A stretch of DNA of 52,907 nucleotides from the NCBI GenBank assembly GCA_022496185.1, contig WTXG01000244.1, positions 1-52,907 on the forward strand, written 5' to 3'. Shown here piece after piece: positions 9,570 through 21,300 of the stretch. How positions within the stretch are numbered: the first letter of the stretch is position 1; each line of letters starts with the position of its first letter. Source of the stretch: Multifurca ochricompacta. Lineage: Eukaryota > Basidiomycota > Agaricomycetes > Russulales > Russulaceae. The notes under the pieces were generated by a model. The model saw only the letters and a program-made list of their open reading frames with translations. It did no database searches and was not told the DNA's origin. The translations under genes were made by a program, and so were the position numbers.

Positions 9570-12500
9570 CTACAACGCAGGGTCACTTGCGGAGGTGCGT
9601 CCCCGTGGAGGAATGCGGATGGTGAGAGGGGAAGGAGAGGATTTGCTAATGATGCCATGTTTGGCGAGAATGTGGGCAGGAAATGAAGAGGACATGGATG
9701 GTGGTAAAGAGGCAAGATAACGTCCAATGAGATCGTCAGCATGAATATAACGGTAGTCAACCCATTCATTGTCACTAGAGGGAAAACCCTTCCATCAAAC
9801 TAAAAATTGAAGACGATTTGTGCGACCAGCGCGCCGGTGACTGATGATGCGATCGACCTCGACTTCTTCGACGCCATTGACAAGCACCGGTGGAGGGCGG
9901 GGAGGTGAAGGGCCATGCGCGCGGGTAGTTATGTATGGCGATAGTAAGGAGGCGTGAAAGACGTTGTGTATCCTTAGAGAGGGCGGTAAATCGAGCTGGA
10001 AAGCCACGGGAGAGATAACACGAGTGATCGTGAACGGGCCATGACGCCGTGGGGCAAGCTTCTGGGAGGGGAAGAGTGAGGAGATGTTCTTACCCTCAAG
10101 CCAGACTTGGTCATTAACTGCAAATATTGGAGTGATTTGTGTCATATCTGCGAGGACGCGGGTGGCGACCCGGCGAGCAGAGAGAATTGCGGAGAGACGT
10201 TCGGTTAAGGAGGGGATCAGTGACGAGACGTGAGAGGTAGGGGGACGAGGTCTGAAGCCTAAGAGTAACTCGTGTGGACTGAGCTTAGTGCCATTGTGTC
10301 ACCATCTGTTGTGTACGAATTCAGCCATGGGGAGCAGAGGAGCCCAGGTGTGGGGGTTGCCAAAGGTCCAATGGCGGAGGTATTGTTCAACCCATCGATT
10401 CATGCGTTCTGATTAGTGATGTTCCGGCCCGGCTTGGCCCAAAAGCCGCGGCTTTGGCTCGGCCTGGGGCGGCTCCGGCTTTCCTGAAGTCTGGGCCGAG
10501 CCAAAGCCGCCACAGACGGCTTGGCCCTGGCCCGGCTTGGCCCAAGCCGCGGCTTTTGGCAGAGAAAATTTTATGACATATAACTAGTAGTTATAGTTCA
10601 GCTAATCCAAATATGACTTAGTGTGTTACGTATTGCAAAGCTATATCGAAGAAAAAGTTTGAAATGCCGCAATAAACATGATCACGTGACCCAAATCAAC
10701 CACTTTGTGATCAGATTTGTACTGATTTTGATGATTGCTATTGCACTTGTATGTGCTGTTGAAAGCCGCGGCCTGAGCCGGCGGCTTTGGCTTTTAGTTT
10801 CTCTGAGCCGGGCCAAAGCCCTTGCTGGGCCGTCACAACGGCCTGGCTTGGCCCGGCCCAAACAGGCCCGGCTTGGCCCGGCTTCCGGCTTTGAGCCGGG
10901 CCAGGCACATCACTAGTTCTGATTGGCCGTCTGTTTGTGGGTGAAAAGCGGTGCTAATATTTTGCGATATAGAGAGTAACGCGCAGAGTTTTGAGGTAAA
11001 CTTAGAAGTGAAGTGGGGGTCGCGATCGGATATGACGCGTTTTGGGGTGCCAAAGAGGGGGAACAGATGTTTGAAGTATAGAGAGGCAACTTCAGTCCCA
11101 GTGATTGTCGTTGAGCATGGGATGAACTTGGCAGACTTGGAGCACCCCTGATCAACAATGGTCAGGATAGCATTGTGCCCCTGCGACACGGGGAGGTCGG
11201 TGATGAGATCGAGGGAGATATATTGAAAGGGTCCATCGGAAGCGGGAGTGTCGAAAGAGAATAAGGGGACATCAGTCTTGCGGCGGGGCTTTGACGCTTG
11301 ACATTTGTGACACCCCTTGACATAGTCAGTCACGAATTGTTGCAGGTTTGGGCCAGCATAGAATTCAGAGACTAGATCCCACGTATTCCGTCGTCCAGGG
11401 TGACCAGCGAGGGGGTGATCGTGGAATTGCTTGACGATCTCGCGATAGGAATCTGGGTCTTCTTGAAGTTGAATTACTGCGAGCGACCAGTTTTCATTTG
11501 GGAGGAGAATTTCTTGGTCGTTATCTCTTCTGCCATCATCGTAATCCGGCCGGCGGGATAATAAATCTGCGATTATATTGTGTTTACCTTGAATAGGTTT
11601 TATTACGAAGTTATATTCCATAAGATCGAGATGCCATCGGGCCTGTCGTCTATTAAGTTTTTGAGGTTTTCGGAAATATTGTAAGTTATGATGATCTGAG
11701 AAAACGGTTATTTTATGAGGAGAGCCCATTAAGTATTGTCGCCATTCTTGTAAAGGAAGCCAAATCGCGAATAACTCCCTGTCGTAGATATCCCAGTTGC
11801 GTTGTGTTTGATCGAGAGACTTAGAGAGGAATGCAACCGGATGTAGTCGTCCTACGTCATCTTGCTGTGATAGCTCGGCCCCTATCGCGTATCCTGAGGC
11901 ATCGGTTGTGACAAAGAAGGGGAGATCGAGACGGGGTTGTCGAAGGACGGGTGCACTACTAAACGCCTTCTTTAGGTTTTGGAAGGCATTTTCTTCCTTG
12001 TCGGTCCATGCCCATGGGACTAGAAGCTTTGTGAGGTTAATGAGTGGTCGGGCGAGTTGTGAATAGCCTTTGATGAAGCGGCGATAATAGTTTCCAAATC
12101 CTAGATAGCTGCGAACTTGTTTTACTGTTGTAGGGGTCGGCCAATCCATGAGCCCATTTACTTTTGCTGGATCCATACGGATAACACCATGTTCAAGGAC
12201 AACGCCCAGATAATCGACTTTCGTGGTATGGAAGATGCATTTTGACGGTTTTAGGTAGAGATCGTTATCTGAGAGGATCTGTAGAACGCGGGTGACGCAT
12301 TTTTGGTGGAAAGAGATATCGTTTGAGGTAGCAATGAGGATGTCATCCATATATATCACAAGCCATCCTTCGTCGAGCTCCTTTCGAAAGATCGCGTTCA
12401 TCATCGTTTGGAATGTTGCAGGGGAATTTGTCAGTCCGAAGTACATTACCAGGGGTTCAAAAAGACCCTTATTTGTTTTGAAAGCAGCTTTCCACTGATC

Positions 12501-13452
12501 GCCTTCTTTAATGCGAATGTTATTGTAACCCCATCTTATGTCGAATTTGGTGAATAGTGCAGCGTTTTGGACTTTTGCGATTAATTCATCGATGAGTGGT
12601 AACGGATAGGTGTTGTGGAGGGTATGCTCGTTGAGCTTGCGATAGTCTTGTACCAGTCGAAGTTTACCATCCTTTTTCTTGACGAAGAAGAAGGGGGAGG
12701 CGTAGCGTGATTTTGACTCACGAATGTATCCCTTGGCGAGGTGTTCATGGAGAAATTCTTCGAGTGCCAATTGCTCTTTTGGATTGAGGGGATATATTTT
12801 ACAATCCAGACTGTTTGGCGCATCAGATTTAAGGTCGATCGCGTGATCCCACTGGCGTGCATCTGGGAAGCGAAGGGCTTCGTCCTCTGAGAAGACTTTG
12901 GCGAAATGCTGGTATTGCGACGGTATGGCAAGATCGGGGGGTGGCTGTTGTGCTGCGAGTTCTGTAGATGGGGATATGCGCATGATGAGTTCTTCGCCTG
13001 GTAGGAGTCCTAGAGAAGTAGCTGTGGTCCTGTGATGTCTTTGTCCCTGCGGAGGATATGTACGGCTTCTTGGACGGATGCTTGGAGCCAATCGATGGTT
13101 GGTGTAGTTCGTGCAAGCCAGGGATAGCCTAGGATGAGATCCTCTTTACCAAGATCGGCAACAAAGAAGTCAAGGAGGTGGACGGATGAACCAGTTTGAA
13201 CTGTACAAGGAAGATAACGGGTGATTTGACCGGCGGCATTTGCAGATCCATCGGCATTTGAGAGGGACTTTGGTATTTGTAGTGGGCAGGTAAGCAAGTT
13301 ATGTGTGGAGATGAAATGTTTGTTGATGAAATTCTTGGTCGCGCCACTGTCAACGAGCGCGGAGACGGTCCCAATGGTAGAAAAGTTGGTTTGTATTGAA
13401 AGAGACTTTGGTACAAATCGATCTACGATAGCCCTCAGGGTGGGACGACCCC
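9570..13452 (-). pseudogene. Gypsy pol: protease, RT, RNase H, integrase, chromodomain (broken)
   Basis: In order on the minus strand: aspartic protease with the DSGATKNF motif (about 13340-13400); RT with IYMDDILIA (about 12340); RNase H with TTDASGYAIGAE; the integrase H2C2 finger; the integrase core with LDLITDLP, SDRDPHF and TDGQSE carrying the D, D and E; and a C-terminal chromodomain (VEVDRIISHRR...FLV*WKGFPSSDNEW). Protease and RT are in different frames, joined by a one-base shift near 13020-13090. The integrase is split by the MITE at 10414-10915, directly after the catalytic Glu. A TGA at 9795-9797 sits where chromodomains have Arg or Lys before WKG, as expected from CGA to TGA. The reading ends with TAG at 9570-9572. 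The chromodomain makes this a chromovirus, a type that targets marked chromatin. Confidence 0.88.
10414..10915. mobile_element. hAT-type MITE, AGCCG-rich family, inserted in gypsy integrase, 502 bp
   Basis: It is bounded by a perfect 8-bp TSD GTTCTGAT (10406-10413 and 10916-10923). The ends read TAGTGATGTTCCGG and, inverted, TAGTGATGTGCCTGG. The subterminal 100 bp on each side are made of GGCCCGGCTTGG and AGCCGCGG words. The middle is AT-rich and non-coding. Because the host element is itself young, this MITE family has moved very recently, presumably using a hAT transposase encoded elsewhere. Confidence 0.92.
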
Positions 13453-14874
13453 TCAGGCTGTTACAAAATCCGAATCAGCCGCGAGTAAGGTTTGGACCTG
13501 CTCTTCCTGTTCTTTTGTTAGTCCTTTAATCATAGCAACGATGGCAGCAACGTCGGGTTGCGTTGGTGTATCTGCGGGTGCCTTCGAAACTCTCGGGGCT
13601 GTATTCTGAGTTGTAGGGACAATTACCTGGGAGTCAATTGTTGTTGCAGTTGCGACGCGAGGTTTCTTCTGAGGGCAATCACGAGACAGGTGTCCCTTCC
13701 GCATGCAGTAGAAACACAATCCTTCGCGTTTGCAGCGTTCTTTGTCATCGTCGGTAACTGCACGTCGAATGGTGTTAGCATCCGTAGTGTGGTCTTGTCG
13801 TGATTGCTGGTTTTGATTGTTTATAGGTCGGCGCCAGAACGGCTGGTCATTAGTCGAACGTGCTGTCTTACTGCGGAGACCTTGGACAATGATGAAATTT
13901 CTTTGTTGAGTTTGTGCTGCCTTTTGCCATTGCTCCAGCGTCATCGGGGAGTGTTGTTCAACACATTTTTCTGCTAATTGACCCTGTAGCCCCCAAGCGA
14001 AGAGACCATCGTACTAGGGTCGTCGGGGTGGAGGCCAGCTCGTTGAATTAAGATGTTGAAGTTTGCTATGAACTCGTCAATGTGTCCATCCTTCATCCGT
14101 AGTTTTGTACTGATTCATATGCTTGTTCTCTCATTGTGAAGTCAAAGAACGTATCGAGGAACTTTCTTTCGATGATTGCCCAAGCGTCAGTGTTCTGTGG
14201 AATGAGGCTGCTGTCAATCTTTGCTCGCTTAAGGAAATCGATCGAATTATTATAGAAGGCCTGGACCTGAGGACCCTCTAGTTGCTGTAGGAAATAGAGG
14301 CTCCTTTTCACTTTATCGATGGCAACCTCGGACCGGTCGTTTAACTCGAGGAAAGAGTCAAAAGCCTTGAGGAATCTTCGGTTTTCGTACGATCTCTGTT
14401 GAATTTAAGCGGGAACGACCCCTCCAGTCGCTCATACTTGGTTGTTGTTGGGGGTGCGGATTGTGGTACAGTTGGGGCTCTAGATATAGCGCGGGACGGT
14501 GATGTAAGAGGTTCTGGAAGCGGGATAGGTGCGGCAGTTACGCCAGTGAAAGCCGCGGCATAAGAGGTGTTGACAGTGAGTCCCTGCGGTGGGTTAGATG
14601 GGAGGCCCATTTCTGGGCGGGCGACCTTAATTGCCATCCAGGCATTGAAATTTTCAAAGTAGGCGATCTCGAACCAGAGACCGTAGATCGTTTCTATCGG
14701 GATATTAACATTATCCAACTTCCAATAGTAACCACTCCAGGCTACATCTTCTTCATTGGCGGCGAGCCATCGGGAACCAGGTCGTTCTTCTTCCGGGATA
14801 TTATCATGTGATCGGGGTCTTAGAGGGAAGGGAAGCTTAACAATTCCGCTACCAGGTCCAACGGGAGTAGACAT
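13453..14874 (-). pseudogene. Gypsy gag with CCHC zinc knuckle (frameshifted)
   Basis: Starts with ATG at 14872-14874, just inside the 5' LTR. It encodes a proline-rich N-terminus, a capsid-like retrotransposon gag region (Y-F-L-Q-Q-L-E-G-P-Q-V-Q-A-F-Y) and a zinc knuckle C-F-Y-C-M-R-K-G-H-L-S-R-D-C near 13700. At least three one-base shifts break the frame: near 14360 (one T short in a T run), near 14097 (one A short in an A run) and near 14010. The old element at 24637-25410 confirms the intended frames. The homopolymer nature of two of the sites makes assembly indels a real alternative to true decay. Confidence 0.8.
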
Positions 14875-14915
14875 TATCTATTCGTTCGGGGGGGGTTCTA
14901 TTAGTCTCGATCTAA

Positions 14916-15332
14916 TGTTACGGTTGACCCGCTTAGCGTATAGAGTTCGATGTCAGATGATCAGTCTGACGTAGTTCGGGTGGTGAGACGACTGCTAAGC
15001 GTGCTAGGCGAAGCAGAGAAAAGATATGATATTCTGGAGGTTACAATTCTAGGGGAAACAAGAGATCGAGACTAGGGATATTATAAGAGAAAAATGGGGG
15101 TTTAAATAGGTACGAGAATTGGGCGAGGCTGACATGGGGAGCGAGGCTGACATGAAGAGCGAGGCTGACATGAAGAGCGACCTATGGAATGTATTATTGG
15201 GTCTTAGATATAATGTGTAGGAGCGAGGCGGTTTATTATGATTAGGAACTAAATGGAATTAAATCGAGTGATGGTTTGATAATCTTTGTGGATCGTTTGA
15301 TCGTTAAGTCGTGATGTCGTTAAGCCGTAACA
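14916..15332 (-). repeat. 5' LTR of the younger gypsy element
   Basis: 417 bp, followed on the minus strand by TTAGATCGAGAC, the probable primer-binding region, which is also conserved next to the LTR at 25413. It contains a short tandem GAGGCTGACATG-type repeat (about 15125-15175). Confidence 0.9.
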
Positions 15333-15425
15333 TGCAAGTTGTGAATGTTGGAATAGCAGCCAGCACGGATAAGATACCGGCCCGGACCAATAACACTTAC
15401 ATGCGTTTAATCATTTATAAGATAG

Positions 15426-16077
15426 TGTAAGGATGGCTCGGGCGTTGGACGCGAAACCTCCGGTCATCACCACTTCTGGCAGGACCCGTTTGCTCTCATT
15501 CTTCCATACTATACTGTCAATAAATTTTCTAACATTTGCCTGACTTTAGTTTCGGACAGACTCTGACACCGGTGCAAAGCGTGATTGATCTATGGTACAA
15601 GTAATTTTACTTAGCATATTACAGGGATTGTGCGTGTTCCGGGCCGCCTGCCTATTCTTTTCCGTACACCCGGCTACCCGGTTTCTCCCTTACTCCCTTT
15701 TACTTATTCCACTTTCGTTCACCCCACATGGCTTCACCTCTGTTTATTTTCTAAAACATTCCTTCAGCTAGGTCTCTCCACAAGTATATAAAGGTACATA
15801 CAATGCTTGTAGTAGACCAGCCAGTGAACAAGCAACCTAGGAATCTCTCTCTCTCTCTCTTTTCTCTTCTTGTGTGCTAAAGAACCTCAACATTGTCCAG
15901 CGCAAGGTCAAACGGAACCAGCAAGCACGTATTTGCAAGTTCAAAAAGTACAACGACATCTCTCCTTCGACATCAAAGTTATCCTGGGTTTCTTCCTTCC
16001 TCCTCTCTCCTCTGTCTCTCTCTCTCCTCTCGGGAAACACGCTTTGCCTCTTACTCACCGCGGACCACGTCCGTACA
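15426..16077 (+). repeat. 5' LTR of the plus-strand gypsy
   Basis: 652 bp with a TATA box (TATATAAAGG, near 15785) and a downstream CT microsatellite near 15846. The small ORFs inside it (15870-16120), repeated in the 3' LTR, are LTR sequence and not genes. The likely primer-binding region TTGGCTGCCCCAG follows directly. Confidence 0.9.
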
Positions 16078-16116
16078 AATTGGCTGCCCCAGTGAGGCAA
16101 AGTTCTTAGTTTCCCC

Positions 16117-18382
16117 TTGACCACCCCTCCTCTTGCTCTTGAGTGCACCTGCGACTTGTCTATGCACCGACAAAACATCATACCGCCCAGAATACCATCA
16201 ACAAGAGTTACTAGAAAAGCTTTGACATCTTCTAGAGCTTCGGCAGTCTCGTCAGAACAATCTAGATCCCCATCTCCTGCACAATCGACATCATCTGATA
16301 ACACAGCTCGCCCCGATCTAGTTTCACCACCCTCCATCCTTCAAGCCACTTCAGAAGCGAGCATAGCCCCTAGCTATTCTGTTCCTTTCTCCGCCTTAGT
16401 CTCCAACGCAATCAATCAGCTTTCTTCGCCGATCTCCTCTAGTCCCACTCCATCTACAGTCCCCACCTCCGCAGTCGCTTCTGCACTAGCTTCTAGGATC
16501 CCTAGCCCGTCGTTCCAAGAAACGCTTCCAGCCACCTCGACATTCCCCCTCCCATCCGACACTACGGCATTCAAGCTAAGGCCAGCCTCCTTCCTCGATT
16601 CACCCACTACCCCGTCAGGATTCGAACCATCCTCACCGCCATCACCCTTATTCAAACGACGATCTTCGCTTCCAGTACAGCCCCCAGTCCCTTTCAATCA
16701 GAACACTACAGCACCGCCCCTTGCACAAACCATGTCATCGAAAATTGCTGTCCTCGGTCTTGCAGGAATGCCACCCCCTCGATCTAACAAGGCACCCTTC
16801 TTTGGCGACCAACCGGGTGACCACATCGAGAACTTCCTCAGAGAGTACGAAAACCTGGCTAGCGCGGCGGGACTCACAAATCAGCAAATGGTAGAACAAG
16901 TCCTCAGATATGTCCCACCTGAGCAAGGCGACCTCTGGCAGTTCTTAGACGGCTACAGTGTCAAGGACTGGGTTATTTTCAGAAAGTCTCTTGAGAAGGT
17001 CTACACTGAAGCATCCCTTAAAAATCGGTACTCCAAACAACGTCTTCGGGACTTAGTCAAATTATCTTCTAGAAAGCGAATGGCTGATGAAGGCGATGTC
17101 AGAACATATTACAAAAGGTTCCTACTGTTTGCTCAACCGCTGATCAGCTCACGCCGCCTCACCGATGAAGAACGCGACAATGCCTTCTGGAAGGGATTTC
17201 ATCCAGACGACCGACGATGTTTGTATCACCGACTCATTAGCGACCACCCCCGACACCCCAAAGGAGAGCCCTTCAACTATGAAGATGTGCTTGAAGTAGC
17301 CTGCGCCGAATTCGCGAGTGGACAATTCAACGCATTCAGCTCTGAAGATGAATGGGACACTACTCCTCCTGAAGACAACATCAAATCTGATCCAGTTCTC
17401 CAGCAGTGGTTCGGCCAAGAAGCACGAGACTTGAGGATGAATGACCGAGACCGCATCCCCTCCAATCATAGATCCCGAGACAACAGGCCACGACAGGAAG
17501 TCTACCGCGCCGCCGCAGAACGTTCGAATCAGGAGGATCGCCACCAGCCTTCGCGCAACCAGGAGGACCAGGAGATCGAAGAGCTCTCAAAGAAGATCCA
17601 TGCCCTATCCCCTAGCGATCCAGCCTACGCCGGGCTGTACTTACGATTCCAGCACCGATACCCTGCCCTCGTCCAGTCACTCCCTAAGCCCAACTTCGGT
17701 CACCAATCCATGTTTTATCAAGCACCTGTGGCACCCCTTCGTATCATCAAGCACCTGTGGCAACTCCCTCATACCATCAAGCACCTGTGACGACTCCTTC
17801 ATACCATCAGCCACCACCTGTTCAGTCAGCTCCTCCTACCATCCCTCCCAATCTAAGTGCTGCAAAGGCCATATTCTTCCGTCGCCGTGCTGATCCCACA
17901 GAAGGATGCGCATTCTGCGCCAAGACTGGACATCGCATTAGGCAGTGCAAAACCGCTGAAGAATATATCGATTCTGGTCGAGCTTCAATAGTCAACAATC
18001 GCATCAGCTTGCCCAACGGACAACCAATCCCGATGAATGGCGCGAATCAAGGACTGCAGGCCAGCATAGACGAGTGGTTAGCCAACCATAGCAACCCCTC
18101 CACCACAGCCTTTTCACGCGACACTCCCCCTCACCAAACACTGGTCATCCAGACCTTCAGAATTCAACCCACGACAGCAGCTCATATTGAGGAAGTCACA
18201 GAACCCGACCATAGCCCTTTGGAGTCAGAAGACGACAGTGACGAAGATGGTATGGATATTTTTCAAGTATTCACCACTGAAAGGAAGAAGAGACAAGCCA
18301 AGGCCTCAAAGATGCAAGAACTAACCCCAGCAGCCACGACAAAGTTAGAAAAACCAATCACACTAGCCCCACCAAAATCATG
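16117..18382 (+). CDS. Gag of the plus-strand gypsy (one frameshift)
   Basis: This is a Gag-type protein that packages the element's RNA. The N-terminal 200 residues are Ser/Pro-rich and probably disordered. A retrotransposon gag/capsid domain follows around residues 220-420 (FFGDQPGDHIENFL, then WKGFHPDDR). A zinc knuckle-like motif C-A-F-C-A-K-T-G-H-R-I-R-Q-C lies at about 17905-17946. Between them is a short tandem repeat coding Q-A-P-V-A-T-P-S-Y-H units (17715-17810). In the first unit one base is missing relative to the others, which closes the first frame at 17790 and moves the zinc knuckle to the next frame. The ATG at 16159 is an alternative start. The stop TGA overlaps the pol ATG as ATGA at 18380-18383. 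Confidence 0.8.
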
Positions 18383-21300
18383 ACTCCTGACCAGCCGTTC
18401 TCCACTGCTTCCGTGACTCCAGCTAACACAGGTATAAACCCTAGTGCCGCCCCATATGCCGGTCCTATAGTCCCACGAACCGCCCCTCAATACCGATATC
18501 AGTCTTCCCTGGAGGATCAGCAACTAGTAGAAGAACTCTTTGCTTGGCTTATGACAGGGAAGCTTGCCCTCACAACACCGGCCCACATCCTTGCTGCTAG
18601 CGCTGTCATTCGAAAGAAATGGTTGAGAAGCTTCGTACTCGACGCGTTGAGACTAACTGGATAGAAGAAACCCTGGACTCAGCACAGGAAGTATCAGTCC
18701 CGATTCCAGAACTCACCACACGCCGCACACCCGAATTCTCACTGCCCCTTAGAGAAGTGGACGTCTTAGTCAATGGCACTGCTCCAGAAGCTGGCATATT
18801 GGACCAAGGATCACAAATAGTTGTTATACGGAAGGACTTGGCTCAGGAAGCAGGCGTACACATCAACACACACAATCGGCTCAATATGGAAGGCGCAAAT
18901 GGAAGTCTGAGCGAAACCTTAGGCTGTGCTGAAAACTTGGCTATGCGGATCGGTAATGTTTCCTTCAAAATTCATGCGCACGTAGTGGAACACGCCCCTT
19001 TTCGCCTCCTGCTTGGCCGACCCTTCCACCACCTCCTTCTGTGCCGCCTTGAAGATCATCCAGACGGACGCGTAGAAATCCGCATTCATGACCCCTACAA
19101 TCCAAAAAGAGTTGAAACCATCATTTCTCGTGCACGCAAGGCCCAGGATGGCTTCTCCAGGACACTCGCTCTGGCTGTTCAGGCTTCCCCTCCCCGCATC
19201 GAAGCTCTCCATCTCCATCACATCGCTACTTTCACCCCTGACGATTCCGGCCCCACAGTTTCAACACTAGCCTACAAGAAAGTTGCGAAGAAGGTCCGAC
19301 CGGTTCCCACATCCTTGCCTGAAGACTTCCGAACCATTCGCCGTGTTCCTTCCGATCCATTACTCTCCCTTCCTTCCCTTCCGATACAACCTCCGAAATT
19401 CACCTCCGGCATCCGCCTGACACAAGAACGTCTTGACTCTTTAGAACTCAATCACTACCAGTTCCTTTGGCCGGAAGAGCTGAAACTATTGCAACACATC
19501 CTCAAAATCAATGAACTCGGGCTAGCCTGGACCGAGGACGAAAAAGGGAGATTTCGCGAAGACTACTTTACTCCAGTTAAGATCCCTGTTATCGAGCACA
19601 TTCCTTGGGTGCACCGCAACATCCCTATTCCTTCCGGCATCATCAAAGAAGTCATCCAGATATTCAAAGACAAATTCGCAGCTGGAGTTTACGAACATTC
19701 CGACGCGTCATACAGATCCAGATGGTTTTGCGTCAAAAAGAAAAGCGGGGCCCTTCGGCTAGTACATGACCTTCAACCCCTCAACGCAGTCACTATTCGC
19801 AACTCGGGAGTTCCACCTCTAGCTGACCAGTTGATAGAAGCTATGGCTGGAAGGTCTTGCTATACCATGCTTGATCTCTTTGTTGGCTACGATCACCGAA
19901 CATTGGACGTCTCTTCGCGCGACCTCACCACCATCCAGTCACCAATCGGCGCCGTCCGTCTTACTTGTCTTCCTCAGGGCTGGACCAATGCGATCGCCAT
20001 ATTCCACGAAGATGTCAAATTCCTCCTCGAGCCCGAAATTCCCAACGTTGCCTGGCCCTTCATGGATGATTGCAGCATCAAAGGACCGCCCACCCGTTAT
20101 GAAACCCTCGACAACAACTACGAGACGATGCCCGGAAATGACGGGATACGAAGGTTCATTTGGGAACACCTCAATGACGTGCACCGCATCCTTCATCGCC
20201 TTCGCCGTGCAGGCTCAACTGTTTCGGCTCAAAAGCTTTTTATTGCCGTTCCGGAAGTCGTCATCTTAGGTCACAAATGCACTTATGAAGGCTGTGTTCC
20301 AGACGACTCCAAAATTGCCAAGATCCGCGATTGGCCACCATGCAAATGCACCACTGATGTTCGCGCCTTCTTAGGTATCGCCGGTTACATGCGAGTCTGG
20401 ATCAAGAACTACTCCTCCATCGCAAGACCCCTAGTCGACCTTACGCGCAAAGGACAAGCTTTCTCATGGGACGAACAACATGCTCAAGCCATGCAAACTC
20501 TCAAGGACGCAATCATCCATTCCCCGGCCCTCATCTCTATTGATTACTCTTCTGATCACAATGTTTACCTTGCTATTGACTCATCTTGGCGTGGTGTAGG
20601 CTGGATTCTCTCTCAGGACTGTACTGACGGCAAGCGTCGCCCTGCTCGGTTTGGCTCTATTTCGTGGAACGAACGGGAATCTCGGTACTCTCAAGCGAAG
20701 CTCGAACTATATGGGCTTTTCCGAACCCTTCGCGCCCTTCGCCTTTATCTCGTCGGCATTCGAAATCTGGTAGTAGAAATGGATGCTCAATTCATCAAAG
20801 GTATGATTGCCAACCCCGACATTCAACCCAACGCCGCCATCAACAGGTGGATCGCCGCCATCCTCCTCTTCAACTTCAAATTAGTCCATGTCCCGGCTCA
20901 GAAACACTGCGGTCCCGATGGCTTATCAAGACGCGAACCGGCAGAAGGAGAAGACGTAGAAGAAGAAGACCCTGAAGATTGGATCGACAACACACTCTGT
21001 CTTGGTATCTGGACGACCACTTGGGCTAATAGACTGCAGACTCGTCTAGGCAATCCCCCAACCTTGGTACTCAATGCAAGCGCACGCTCTCCCATTCCAT
21101 CTCCCGACATTCCTACTTCTGTTCAAACCCTAGATGCCGACGCCGATATGCTTCGGATTCAACAATACTTGGCAACCTTCAAGCTACCAGATGGACTCGA
21201 TAATCGTAATTCCGAGAAGCTTTTGAAGAAGACACGCAAGTTCTTTCTGCTCGACGGACGACTCTGGCGACACAATAGTCTTGGACGCCATCAACTCTAC

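Larger units (their letters stand above)
9115..15332 (-). mobile_element. Complete Ty3/gypsy chromovirus (younger, minus strand), 6.2 kb
   Basis: It has two 417-bp LTRs (9115-9531 and 14916-15332) with TGTTAC...GTAACA ends and the perfect 5-bp target duplication TGCAA at 9110-9114 and 15333-15337. Reading right to left the order is LTR, gag, protease, RT, RNase H, integrase, chromodomain, LTR. The LTRs differ at only four sites, so insertion is recent, and it landed in the RT gene of an older relative. A hAT MITE interrupts the integrase. Several one-base frameshifts and one nonsense codon mean this copy as assembled cannot make a full polyprotein. Confidence 0.92.

Noticed and set aside
15870..16120. 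Three overlapping small ORFs, repeated at 22954-23268
   Set aside because: They lie inside the LTRs of the plus-strand gypsy and use pyrimidine-rich leader sequence; their repetition is that of the LTR.
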